Of a stretch of DNA of 64,000 nt, positions 56,340 to 64,000 are shown piece by piece. A program made the translations under genes and the position numbers. Each line of letters opens with the position of its first letter. The stretch's first letter is position 1. The stretch covers positions 310,001 through 374,000 of the forward strand of contig JADLSH010000147.1 in the NCBI GenBank assembly GCA_016169945.1, in the 5' to 3' direction. The DNA is from Trachythela sp. YZ-2020. Lineage: Eukaryota; Cnidaria; Anthozoa; Malacalcyonacea; Clavulariidae. The notes under the pieces were generated by a model that made no database searches, was not told where the DNA came from, and saw only the letters and a program-made list of their open reading frames with translations.

Positions 56340-57017
56340 GTAGGGCGCAGAATTGTTGAGTCCGTAGTGGTTGTGGTCATTAATCGAGTTGTATGACATA
56401 ATGTAATTTTGGAAACTATGTCATAACTCGTAATAGAGTATGTTAATAACCCACGATTTGGTATACGATTATCTATTTATTGCGTTGTCAAGGTAACAAT
56501 GACGCTCAAATTTCTTGATTTACGAAATTCCATTTAAAAATTGAATTGAAATTGTTTGAAAATTTGATAATTATGCTTTTGGGTACGTGCCTATACGCGT
56601 TGCTGACATCAGGACTTAACAGTCTTCTTGTGAAATACTATAGGGAGCCACCTTAGTGTAACACATTGTTTGATATTTTGAGTAAGTGCATGGTTATCTC
56701 TGTTATTCACGTTTTATGCAAAAATGTGGTCCTTTCTCGTCACGTGCGTATATATGGTGTTTTTGGTGTAAATCAACCAATATAGTAATGTTTAAATTAA
56801 CCAATTGATCAAGTCAAAACCGTCATTATAAGCCACTTCGTAATGTGGACTGCGCATTTGGATGTTGCGTTCTGCTTCGAGATAAAAATGCAGTTGAATA
56901 ATACCTGGTAGCTTAGATTGGGAGAATTAAAATAATTATGCATGTCATATTTATTTGCTAGTGCGTTTGTTTGCTGTCTAAAGCACAATAAGGAAATGTG
57001 CACTTAACGTCTGAGAA

Positions 57018-57534
57018 CCTGTTCATATGGGGAAAAGTTATCTCGGTTAGCGAGAAAACATTTCGACTAGCCAAATAATTTGTCTGTTCATATGGAGAAA
57101 CGTTATCCCGATTACCGGGTAAAGTTTGGTTTCCGGCTGTGTGTGGTGTGACGCCACGGCGGGAAAAGTTAAAAAACTTTAAAATACATTTTAGAAACAA
57201 ATATGGTTGCTTTGAACTTACGTTACGTAGTTGGATTAATCGTAAACAACCTTGTCCAGTTTCTACGCCCGCCATTTTGTAAGTGTAACAGACAGAAAGT
57301 TTTCCCGCTAAGCGGGAAAGTTGTGGATATGTTGTGTTCATATGGGAAAAAACATCCCGGTCACCGAGATCTCGCCTGTCAACAAGCGAGATCTCGGTAC
57401 ACGGGAAAACCTTTCGTCTCATATGAACGCAGTGTAACTTTTCATATTATTTTCATAGCAAGGCGAGATCTCGCTTGTAAACTTGTCGAAATGTTTTCTC
57501 GCTAACCGAGATAACTTTTCCCCATATGAACAGG
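57018..57534. mobile_element. MITE in intron 1 with ~50-bp TIRs
   Basis: CCTGTTCATATGGGGAAAAG at 57018 is repeated inverted at 57534, and the match runs about 50 bases inward. The middle contains further internal palindromes of CGAGATCTCG. Short open frames inside it (56958-57422 minus, 57203-57505 plus) result from the repeats. Confidence 0.85.
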
Positions 57535-57703
57535 CCCTTAGAGCTTGAGCCAATTCTTCTTCGGTCAGGCAAAGGCATGCAACTGAATTACAGAAATGTT
57601 CAAATTATACTATTGTTTTCCAATAACACGCAAACCAGATAAATTTACAGTACTTTGAATTATAAAATTCTGTTTTAGTTTAAGTTCACACTACATAATA
57701 TAA

Positions 57704-57925
57704 TTAGCGAACTTAAGCAAGGTTTAATCTTACTAGTACGGGGACGTCACAAAACTGCATCTTTCTATACCTTCTCGAAAACAGTCTAAATTTGTTTTCA
57801 TCTCATCTTCTTCTTTGTTTACAACGTCAGCCCATAGTTTTTGCCATGTTAGGAAAAAGTGTAAGTTTTAGACTGTTTATTCATTCCGTCCCCGTACTAG
57901 GCTAGGCGTTGATTAAGTTCGCTAA
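57704..57925. mobile_element. MITE in intron 1, 222 bp
   Basis: The terminal TTAGCGAACTTAA has its inverse at the right end. An inner inverted pair, CTAGTACGGGGACG / CGTCCCCGTACTAG, lies at 57732-57747 and 57889-57903. Confidence 0.75.
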
Positions 57926-57957
57926 TATATTTTTACGCGAACCACTGCGTAATTTCA

Positions 57958-58092
57958 TAAAATACACAACAACGGCAACTCCGAATATAGAAAGCATTTT
58001 TCTACGTTTCGACTATATTTTAGTCATCATCAGGATTCCTTATATAAAAATGCTTTCTATATTCGGAGTTACCGTTGTTGTGTATTTATATT
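57958..58092 (-). ncRNA. Second hammerhead-ribozyme palindrome
   Basis: The arms at 57960-58000 and 58045-58090 are reverse complements with one mismatch. Between them, on the minus strand, lie CTGATGA (RC of 58027-58033), a perfect 5-bp stem II GACTA/TAGTC, and GAAAC (RC of 58006-58010). These are the conserved hammerhead boxes in the right order and spacing. The context fits the terminal repeat of a Penelope-like element or a retrozyme. Confidence 0.75.
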
Positions 58093-58250
58093 TTGCCCGA
58101 ATATTCGTGAACCATTTGCCCGAATGACTTGAATCTCCAAAAAAATTTTGGGAGGGGGCAGGTGCCCCCGCCGCCCCCACGGCCCGTACGCCTATGTATC
58201 CCGACGCAGAACGCATCATTTGGACGCGCAGTCGACATTACGAACGGCCT

Positions 58251-58926
58251 ATAGAGGGATTTCATGTCAAAAATATAAAAAATTTTAAAATCAAAATATT
58301 GCGCTAATACTTTAACAGGTTTTGTATATTGTTATGATGAATTTTCTACTAAAATTTTAAGTTTGTAGAATAATTCTTTCTAGAGTTATAGACTTTTTAA
58401 TAATATAATTGGTGACGACAGCATATTTTAAAAAGGCGTTATAAACGCTATTTTTTACCCACAACGCAACTGAACGTTTTTTGTTTGGCTTCAAATTAAT
58501 CCGTTCCAAATTACACAATTGTAACATTTTGGCTGAAACTCTTTCAAATATGGGCTTCACAATTCTGGCCGCCATGTTTGTGGTCAGATATACAATAGTA
58601 CTTGACCACAAACATGGCGGCCAAACTGCAAACGTCCAGAAATGACTGTATTTCAAATAGAATATTCAAATTGAACTTACAAAAAGGTGAGACTTAACTT
58701 CTAATACATAACCAAACTTTATGCGTCTAATATCCTGCTGACGTCAGCAAAAAGTCTATAACTCAAGGAGAGATATCTGTATGGACCCAAAGTTTTGTAT
58801 TAAGACTCGGTGTAATGATCTACAAAACATATAAAAATGTCATCTTTTCAGGTTGCATAATTAAGATATTGCAAAATTTGTGACGTCCAATATAACATTT
58901 TGTTGCGTCACATGAAATTCCTCTAT
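58251..58926. mobile_element. TIR element next to exon 2, ~676 bp
   Basis: ATAGAGGGATTTCATG at 58251 matches, inverted with one change, CATGAAATTCCTCTAT ending at 58926. Inside are the pair TTATAGACTTTTTA / AAAAGTCTATAACT and a perfect 20-bp hairpin (58568-58622). Its right end lies only 33 bases upstream of exon 2. Confidence 0.8.
58568..58622. repeat. 20-bp perfect hairpin
   Basis: GGCCGCCATGTTTGTGGTCA and its exact reverse complement are separated by about 15 bases, inside the TIR element of intron 1. Confidence 0.85.
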
Positions 58927-58959
58927 TGTTAGGCATTGATAATATTTTCTCTTTTTCAG

Positions 58960-59339
58960 GCTCGATGCAATCATCTCGTATACAAGGGGTAACTGTGGTT
59001 GGTGATATCCTTATGTTTATAGCATGGTTTTTGGCTTACTTTGACACGATGATTGAAACACAAGATCGATATATAGCCAGATTATCGAAATATTCTACAC
59101 CATTGCTTTTATTTTGGGGTCTGATGTTTATTAACAACAATCTCGTCTTGATATCATGGAACAGCAATGAATGGTGGTTTCAAAGAAAAACATCGGTAGA
59201 AGAAGCAGAGTTTGTTTTGTTTTGGCTGAGGTATTCATTTTCTGCTTTGATATTACTTCTGGGAATGAAAGCTCCTGGATTGTATAAATCAAATTATCAG
59301 CTTTCGGTCGACGATGGCGACGTGCCTGGGACGCCATCG
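58960..59339 (+). CDS. ABCB6: ABCB6/HMT-1-like transporter, exon 2
   Basis: The acceptor TTTTTCAG|GC at 58959/58960 joins exon 1 in phase to give VVKGSMQSSRIQGVTVVGDI. The exon adds 126 full codons with several hydrophobic spans of TMD0: LMFIAWFLAYFDTMIE, STPLLLFWGLMFINNNLVLI and LRYSFSALILLLGMKAPGLY. The sequence WWFQRKTSVEEAEF lies between them. Hydrophilic end SVDDGDVPGTPS. Donor TCG|GTAAGT at 59339/59340, phase 0. The pattern (W-rich loop, then LKAPGL) is that of the N-terminal domain of ABCB6/HMT-1 proteins. Confidence 0.85.
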
Positions 59340-59522
59340 GTAAGTACTTATATTCCTTTGCTTTTGTTGTTTTAAATAACTCAACCTTTGCATATAAATG
59401 AGAATTTGCAACAAGACATACAAATTCTCAAACAATATTGGTGTACGTTTCGTTACTCCGGATCCCAATATCTAAACGTTATTCGTTCGACACAATGATA
59501 CCACAAAAATTTAATTAGTTTT

Positions 59523-60350
59523 CAAGCCCTCGGTAGCCAAGCGGTTAAGGTGGATCGATACAGTTTTTAAAAATTTAGGTGTCCAACACTTTGAAATTTT
59601 TAAACTCCTTATTTTTAGGCTTTATTCACCAGGTATCGGGGTTTTCATATATTTTGATCTTTCTACTTTCAATTTATGTTAGTTTTAGTAACACATAGTT
59701 CGTTACTATGGCAACATACGCGTATGAAATTCATTCCAAAATAGCCTATCACCTCGTGTAGTTGGGAAAGAAGCACGGTGACCCCCAATTTTTTTTGGGG
59801 CATTATTTTACTTGCAAGACAGACTAACAATCAGCAAAATATAAAAAAATTCTGTAATGCCATTTTTTTGAAAAAGGCAAAAATATCGTTTTCTTCAATA
59901 AAAATTTTTTGGCATTACAGAATTTTTTTATTTTTGGTATAATGAAAGACATTTGCGGTGCAATACAGCATGCAAAATTTGAACATAGGTCACCGGACAA
60001 AATAATGAGATATAGCGCATTGTTTTTCAAAAATGGAATTTTTTAATGACGTCAGCAATTGGCATGAAAACGGCCTATAACATGCGCAATGATGCAAGAT
60101 GCTCACGTCAGGTTATTTTGGAAGTTATTTCGTTAATATTCCCGCGCGCACAAATGGTCACGCGGGTTTGTTCATATAGTATGAAGTTTTGTTTTCACAA
60201 TTCTTGAATAAGGTCTGCTTGTGATTACTATATCGAGCCACCTTAAGGCGTCTGCCTTGTAATCGCTCGCACACGGAATCTAATGCCTGATAAAAAGTTA
60301 GGATGCGGGCCGGGCAAGATTCAGGTTAAGTTATTGTCTAAGACAACGTC
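59523..60350 (+). mobile_element. tRNA-derived SINE split by a TTAA element
   Basis: GCCCTCGGTAGCCAAGCGG at 59527 is a tRNA-like head with a good A box. It stops at TTAA (59545-59548) and continues at 60243 as TTAAGGCGTCTGCCTTGTAA. Joining the two at one TTAA restores an ordinary tRNA-like sequence. The SINE lies in intron 2; its 3' end is uncertain. Confidence 0.75.
59549..60242. mobile_element. TTAA-specific non-autonomous DNA element, 694 bp
   Basis: Flanked by TTAA on both sides (59545-59548, 60243-60246). The termini GGTGGATCGATACAG and, inverted, CTATATCGAGCCACC are 15-bp TIRs with three mismatches. TTAA duplication is typical of piggyBac and Kolobok-type elements. No transposase inside. 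An internal hairpin lies at about 59848-59935 (AATTCTGTAATGCCA / TGGCATTACAGAATT). Confidence 0.8.
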
Positions 60351-60751
60351 AATGTTGTATGTACGCATGCGTAATATTGTGTCGGACGAATAGCGGTAAC
60401 ACATTGAGATTCGGCGTTGGACCTGTATCCACGACGTACAAGAATATGTCACTCCACTGCGATTTGTTGATTTCAGTGCAGTTAATGATCCCAAATAGCA
60501 ATGCAAAAATCAGTAGCAACAGTGGAAAAATCTCTAACAAACTGATCTGATTGGTCGAAAGAGAATAGGAACTGGAATCGACCAATCAGCAGATCAGCTT
60601 AAAGCAGTTTTCTATACGAAAGTGTCTGGGATAAAATGTGGACTTCAATAATTTTCCTGTCCCTTCCTCTGTGCGTCTGTCGACCAATGAAATAACTTAC
60701 AATTAATCATTAATCGTTAATGGCTAACAACCAATGAACTCAGATTATCGT

Positions 60752-61025
60752 ATGTAAGTAAGTAAGTAAGTAAGTAAGTAAGCAGGGGTGCTTATTATCC
60801 TTACTTGCAGCTGAGAGCTAAGCTGAATTGCGAAGGACACAGCTCAACGTGACCAAGTCGAAGGCTTTCTAGGGCGCATATGGCAGCCACCTTTTGCTCG
60901 CCATCACGGAGCACAGCTACGATGGAAGGGCCAGTTAGGGGTTAAACCCAACCCACCCTGTCAACATTCCCTGTGGGAGGAAACCGGAGTACCCGGAGAA
61001 AACCCACGACTTTCGGCAGAACAGT
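60752..61025 (-). mobile_element. SINE with conserved core in intron 2
   Basis: (TAAG)n tail at 60753-60783, a 3' part, and the core TTTCCTCCCACAGGG / GTGGGTTTTCTCCGGGTACT on the minus strand at 60960-61015. The head is cut short at about 61022. Confidence 0.75.
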
Positions 61026-61362
61026 AGCATGTTGCAAAGGAGTAAAAACTAAATTTTAATACTAATAGTCTAAACGTAAAAACTTCGAGCAGCCATTTAC
61101 GGACTGTACGTAAAAAGCATGCAAAAGTATATAAATTGTTTATACAAATTTTACATAGGCCTACTATGGAAAAGTAAAGGAATTTCTATGCGTAAATTGC
61201 GTTGTAAATTGCAAACAGCATTGTTTCTGCACAATAAGACGAATTTCTAGTTTATTATCGCTAGTTTATTGTTTATTATTATATATTATATACGCACAGA
61301 ATGTTACAAAAGTGTTTCTGTGTCACTGTAAAAGTATGAATTATTCTTGTATTTTCTTCCAG

Positions 61363-61448
61363 ACAAATGACGGTACACAAGTATCAACATTTAAAGGAGT
61401 CCGTAGGAAACTAAAGGTCTTGTGGCCGTTTCTCTGGCCGAACCGTCG
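61363..61448 (+). CDS. ABCB6: ABCB6/HMT-1-like transporter, exon 3
   Basis: Acceptor TTCTTCCAG at 61362. The exon gives TNDGTQVSTFKGVRRKLKVL then WPFLWPNR. The basic stretch followed by the WPFLWP motif is the known link between TMD0 and the core membrane domain in this group. Donor CG|GTATGT at 61448/61449, 86 bases, phase 2. Confidence 0.85.
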
Positions 61449-62023
61449 GTATGTTGCTTCACGTAATTCTTTTGTCAATAGAGACCTTAAGATTGAGGTT
61501 TAAAATTTTTACTTCAAACCTCAAACTGCAGTTTGAGGTTAGACGTCAGAGGTGATACATTTTGAGGAGATTAAGATTGAAGTACACTGCTCTGAGATGT
61601 TTTTGAGTATAAGCTGCCATCTTGTTTTGAAAGCTGTGCTTTATAGTTTTTTTCCAAGTCGCTTACAGTAGTGTTTCGTTTTTCGTGTTTCAAAATAAGT
61701 GCAATATGAAGCTAAGATGATGTTTTAAACATACGGCTAAAATATAGTTTGATATTTTCGAAAAAGATTCTGAGGTATTATTCATACGCGAAACTGACAA
61801 TTTCCACACGTTGAAAACCTGAAAATTTACCGCAAATTCGACCGCGGGAGTCTAGTCACGTGATCGCTAGCGGTTTGCGGTTCGACGTAATCGTAAACAT
61901 ACGTAAACCTTAAGGTCTCCAATGTTTTTCTTAAGTACTTTAGAAACATAATGGGTTAGAAAGATCGTAAATCTCGTATGTTATGGTTGTAATTGGTTAG
62001 TGAGAGTAAATTGCTGTGAACGT
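61449..62023. other. Intron 3, left part
   Basis: No element recognised apart from short repeats (TTGAGGTT words near 61493-61540). Confidence 0.4.
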
Positions 62024-62399
62024 AAAGCCCTGGTCCAACGTCAGGATGAGAGTTGATGAGAGTTTGCTAACGAGAGTTAATTGAATGAGAGTTTCATGGC
62101 CCGGTCAAACGAGAACAAGAGTTGCATGAGAGTTGACTGCATGGATATTACCGCGTGTACCGGTCGAACGAGGGAGAACTCTCATCAACTCTCATCAAAA
62201 TTTGAACCAGCTCAAAGTTGATGAGAGTTGATGAGAGTTGATGAGAGTTGATGATAGTTGATGATAGTTGATGAGAGTTGATGAGAGTTGATGAGAGTGC
62301 GTGCATGAGAGTTGATGAGAGTTGGCGATCAAACGCGAGCGAGAGTTGCAACTCATTGACTCTCATCAACTAGATCGCTCCTCGTTTGACCAGGGCTTA
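62024..62399. mobile_element. MITE in intron 3 with internal minisatellite
   Basis: AAAGCCCTGGTC at the left is inverted as GACCAGGGCTT at the right. The inside is built from GAGAGTTGAT-type 10-base repeats, densest at 62217-62300, and their inverted forms near 62170-62200 and 62350-62372. The minus frame at 62148-62369 is a product of the repeats, not a gene. Confidence 0.8.
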
Positions 62400-62931
62400 A
62401 GAATCCTTGACACAATTAATCCAACACTCGTGGGTTCAGGACCACCACTTTGCGGTTCACCCATAGATTTAGGAGTTACTAATATTGCCGGCTCGTATTA
62501 CATCACTACATTGAAAACCACGCCGAAATTCACGCTACTTTGTATGATGGTGTCTCAAGTGATTCGATAAGCGAAGCTTGATGGGAGCTTTGGCAGGATA
62601 ATCACAGCTGCATCAATTTCACATAACTGTGGAGTATATTCAATATAGAAGTGTTTTTGGTAGTTTCCCTTTAGAGCTCATGAAGGGACGTCTTGTAATA
62701 TTCCCGCTAACTAAAGCAGCGATATCTAAAACAAACCTGACACAATATTTAAACAATTTAACGGTGATAACTTGTGATTTAGGAACAGGCGGTTTAAATA
62801 TGTAATTAGTTCTCCGTAAGAGTTGCTCAAAACGACGTACTTTTGACGAGGTCATTTCAGCTTAAGCCCGGTTGAGGCGCCATTTGGATTTATTCATGTT
62901 GATACATCTAGCAAATATGAGTCGGCAATTC

Positions 62932-63060
62932 TCTCCTCCACAGTGGCTTTAAAGGAATAAATTTCGCAATTGCGCTAGGGTGTATGCGGTGCGAAGAAAA
63001 ACGTACCTTCTAGGGCAATTGCAAAAATTATTCCTTTAAGAGCCTCTGCAGAGGAGCGAG
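62932..63060. mobile_element. Small MITE in intron 3
   Basis: CTCTCCTCCACAGTGGCTTT then AAAGGAATAA at the left is mirrored by TTATTCCTTTAAGAGCCTCT and GCAGAGGAG at the right; about 45-bp imperfect TIRs around a 40-base centre. Confidence 0.8.
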
Positions 63061-63337
63061 AAAGAGAATCGGTAATGCATCCATCTTGTATCTACACCGG
63101 TGAAAAGCTCGTGGTCATAGCAGGTATGTGAACATATATCTGGTTCCATATATCTCATGTCACAGGCTTATACACACTCAGTTTGGTGTAATGTCTGTTT
63201 ATTCTGGGACCCGCTTCAGCATCATGAAATATGGTCCAGAATTATGGGTCAATTCACATTAGTTGTGCTCAGTCAAAGTCAAAAGGGTGGGTGAATTTAA
63301 GCCATTTCACTTTGTATATTTGTATTTTTCTCAATAG

Positions 63338-63429
63338 GCTGTTGCAAATACGAGTTGTTGTTTGTTTCGTCCTACTTGGAGGAGGCCGTGCAGTTAATTT
63401 ATTTATCCCATTGGTATATCGTGATATAG
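63338..63429 (+). CDS. ABCB6: ABCB6/HMT-1-like transporter, exon 4 (gene continues past window)
   Basis: Acceptor CTCAATAG at 63337. Joined to exon 3 it reads RLLQIRVVVCFVLLGGGRAV then NLFIPLVYRDIG, the first helix of the core ABC membrane domain in ABCB6-type proteins (R-x-x-N-x-x-x-P pattern). Donor ATAG|GTAAGA at 63429/63430, 92 bases. The four exons give 961 bases, about 320 residues, near 38% of a normal protein; the remaining TM helices and the nucleotide-binding domain lie to the right. Confidence 0.85.
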
Positions 63430-63455
63430 GTAAGATAATCCAATAATAAACTATA

Positions 63456-63756
63456 GGGTACTCTGTAGCTCAGCTGTAGGGGACTCTGTAGCTCAGTTGG
63501 TTAGAGCGGTGCACCGGAATCGCAGGGCCGCAGGTTCAATTCCTGCCAGAGGGCCTAAGTTGCATTTTTCGCAACTGCTCCTAGGTCTAAAAAATGTAAT
63601 ATATAAATTTCCGTTCGAGTATTCCATCTACTAACACCTTCTACTATTAATCCAATCGAACGAGATGTCGAGAAAAATCTTGAAATTTACCCATACACCA
63701 TATACTGGCATCAGTCCCATCATATATACTGAACTTGCCGTTCATGTTCAGCAGCT
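63456..63756 (+). mobile_element. tRNA-derived SINE, tandem copy 1, intron 4
   Basis: A short false start (ACTCTGTAGCTCAGCTGTAG) is followed at 63481 by GGACTCTGTAGCTCAGTTGG, B box GGTTCAATTCCTGCC, then the body GTTGCATTTTTCGCAACTGC and an A/T-rich tail to about 63756. Not a working tRNA gene: the anticodon arm does not fold well and the body follows without a terminator. Confidence 0.8.
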
Positions 63757-64000
63757 GGACTCTGTAGCTCAGTTAAATGGTTAGAGCGCTGCACCGGAAT
63801 CGCAGGGCCGCAGATTCAATTCCTGCCATAGGGCCTAAGTTGCATATTTCGAAACTGCTCCTGGCTAGGTCTCAAAAATGTATATAAATTTCTGTTCGAG
63901 TATTCCATCTACTAACACCTTCTACTATTAATCCAATCGAAGGAGATGCCGAGAAAAATCTTGAAATTTACTCGTAGACTGTATACTTACGCCAGCAAAT
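63757..64000 (+). mobile_element. tRNA-derived SINE, tandem copy 2 (cut by window end)
   Basis: Repeats copy 1 at a spacing of 276 bases with a 2-base insertion in the D-loop region (CAGTTAAATGG) and about ten changes. It runs to the window edge. Confidence 0.8.

Noticed and set aside
56630..56660. End of another TTAA element (CTATAGGGAGCCACCTTA)
   Set aside because: Resembles the TIR at 60228-60242, but no partner end or TTAA pair was found nearby.
56958..57422. 154-codon minus frame and 57203-57505 plus frame
   Set aside because: Lie within an intronic MITE and follow its inverted repeats.
62148..62369. 73-codon minus frame with repeated LSSTLINSHQ
   Set aside because: Product of the 10-base minisatellite in the MITE, not a repeat protein.
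63481..63552. tRNA gene
   Set aside because: tRNA-like head with A and B boxes, but the anticodon arm folds poorly and a SINE body follows; a second copy lies 276 bases on.

Overview
The window looks like nuclear DNA of a cnidarian, most likely an anthozoan (coral or sea anemone). It is AT-rich and has GT-AG introns. It carries intronless class A GPCRs of a type I associate with anthozoan expansions, several CR1/L2-like LINE families, tRNA-derived SINEs, many MITEs and Penelope-type hammerhead palindromes. The host assignment is an inference; I ran no search. No bacterial operon, CRISPR array or rRNA is visible.

Layout. (1) 1-4175: repeat-rich left flank with a decayed integrase-type transposon, a LINE 3' fragment and a pair of long inverted repeats. 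(2) 4176-27104: four tandem copies of a unit of about 5.7 kb. Each unit holds one intronless GPCR (A; intact in units 1, 3 and 4, stopped by a nonsense codon in unit 2), a long-dead GPCR pseudogene (B), a 5'-truncated LINE with a (CTAT)n tail, and part of an inverted dead GPCR (C). Unit 3 carries an extra insertion of about 0.7 kb made of a foldback element and a SINE. (3) 27105-29640: ancestral right flank holding the other half of relic C and a single-copy intact paralogue (D, 317 aa). (4) 30235-35188: a nearly complete minus-strand LINE whose ORF1 carries two CCCH zinc fingers. (5) 35190-42150: repeats, a pogo-like MITE and a degraded hAT transposase. (6) 42158-47230: a mariner-type MITE followed by a plus-strand LINE with ORF1 intact and ORF2 frameshifted. 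(7) 47230-55900: LINE fragments, a hammerhead palindrome and several MITEs. (8) 55937-64000: the first four coding exons (320 codons) of an ABCB6/HMT-1-like half ABC transporter. Its introns are crowded with TIR elements and SINEs and it runs off the right edge.

How it fits together. The host genes here are the GPCR cluster (A x4, D) and the ABC transporter. The tandem array formed when B, C and the LINE were already in place, since their main lesions are shared. Later unequal exchange or gene conversion reshuffled variants, because different sites group the units differently. Three of four A copies stay open while everything around them decays, which suggests that the A receptors are, or recently were, under selection. 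Both ends of the array can be read to the base. The left end lies in the arm of a small hairpin and the right end lies inside relic C.
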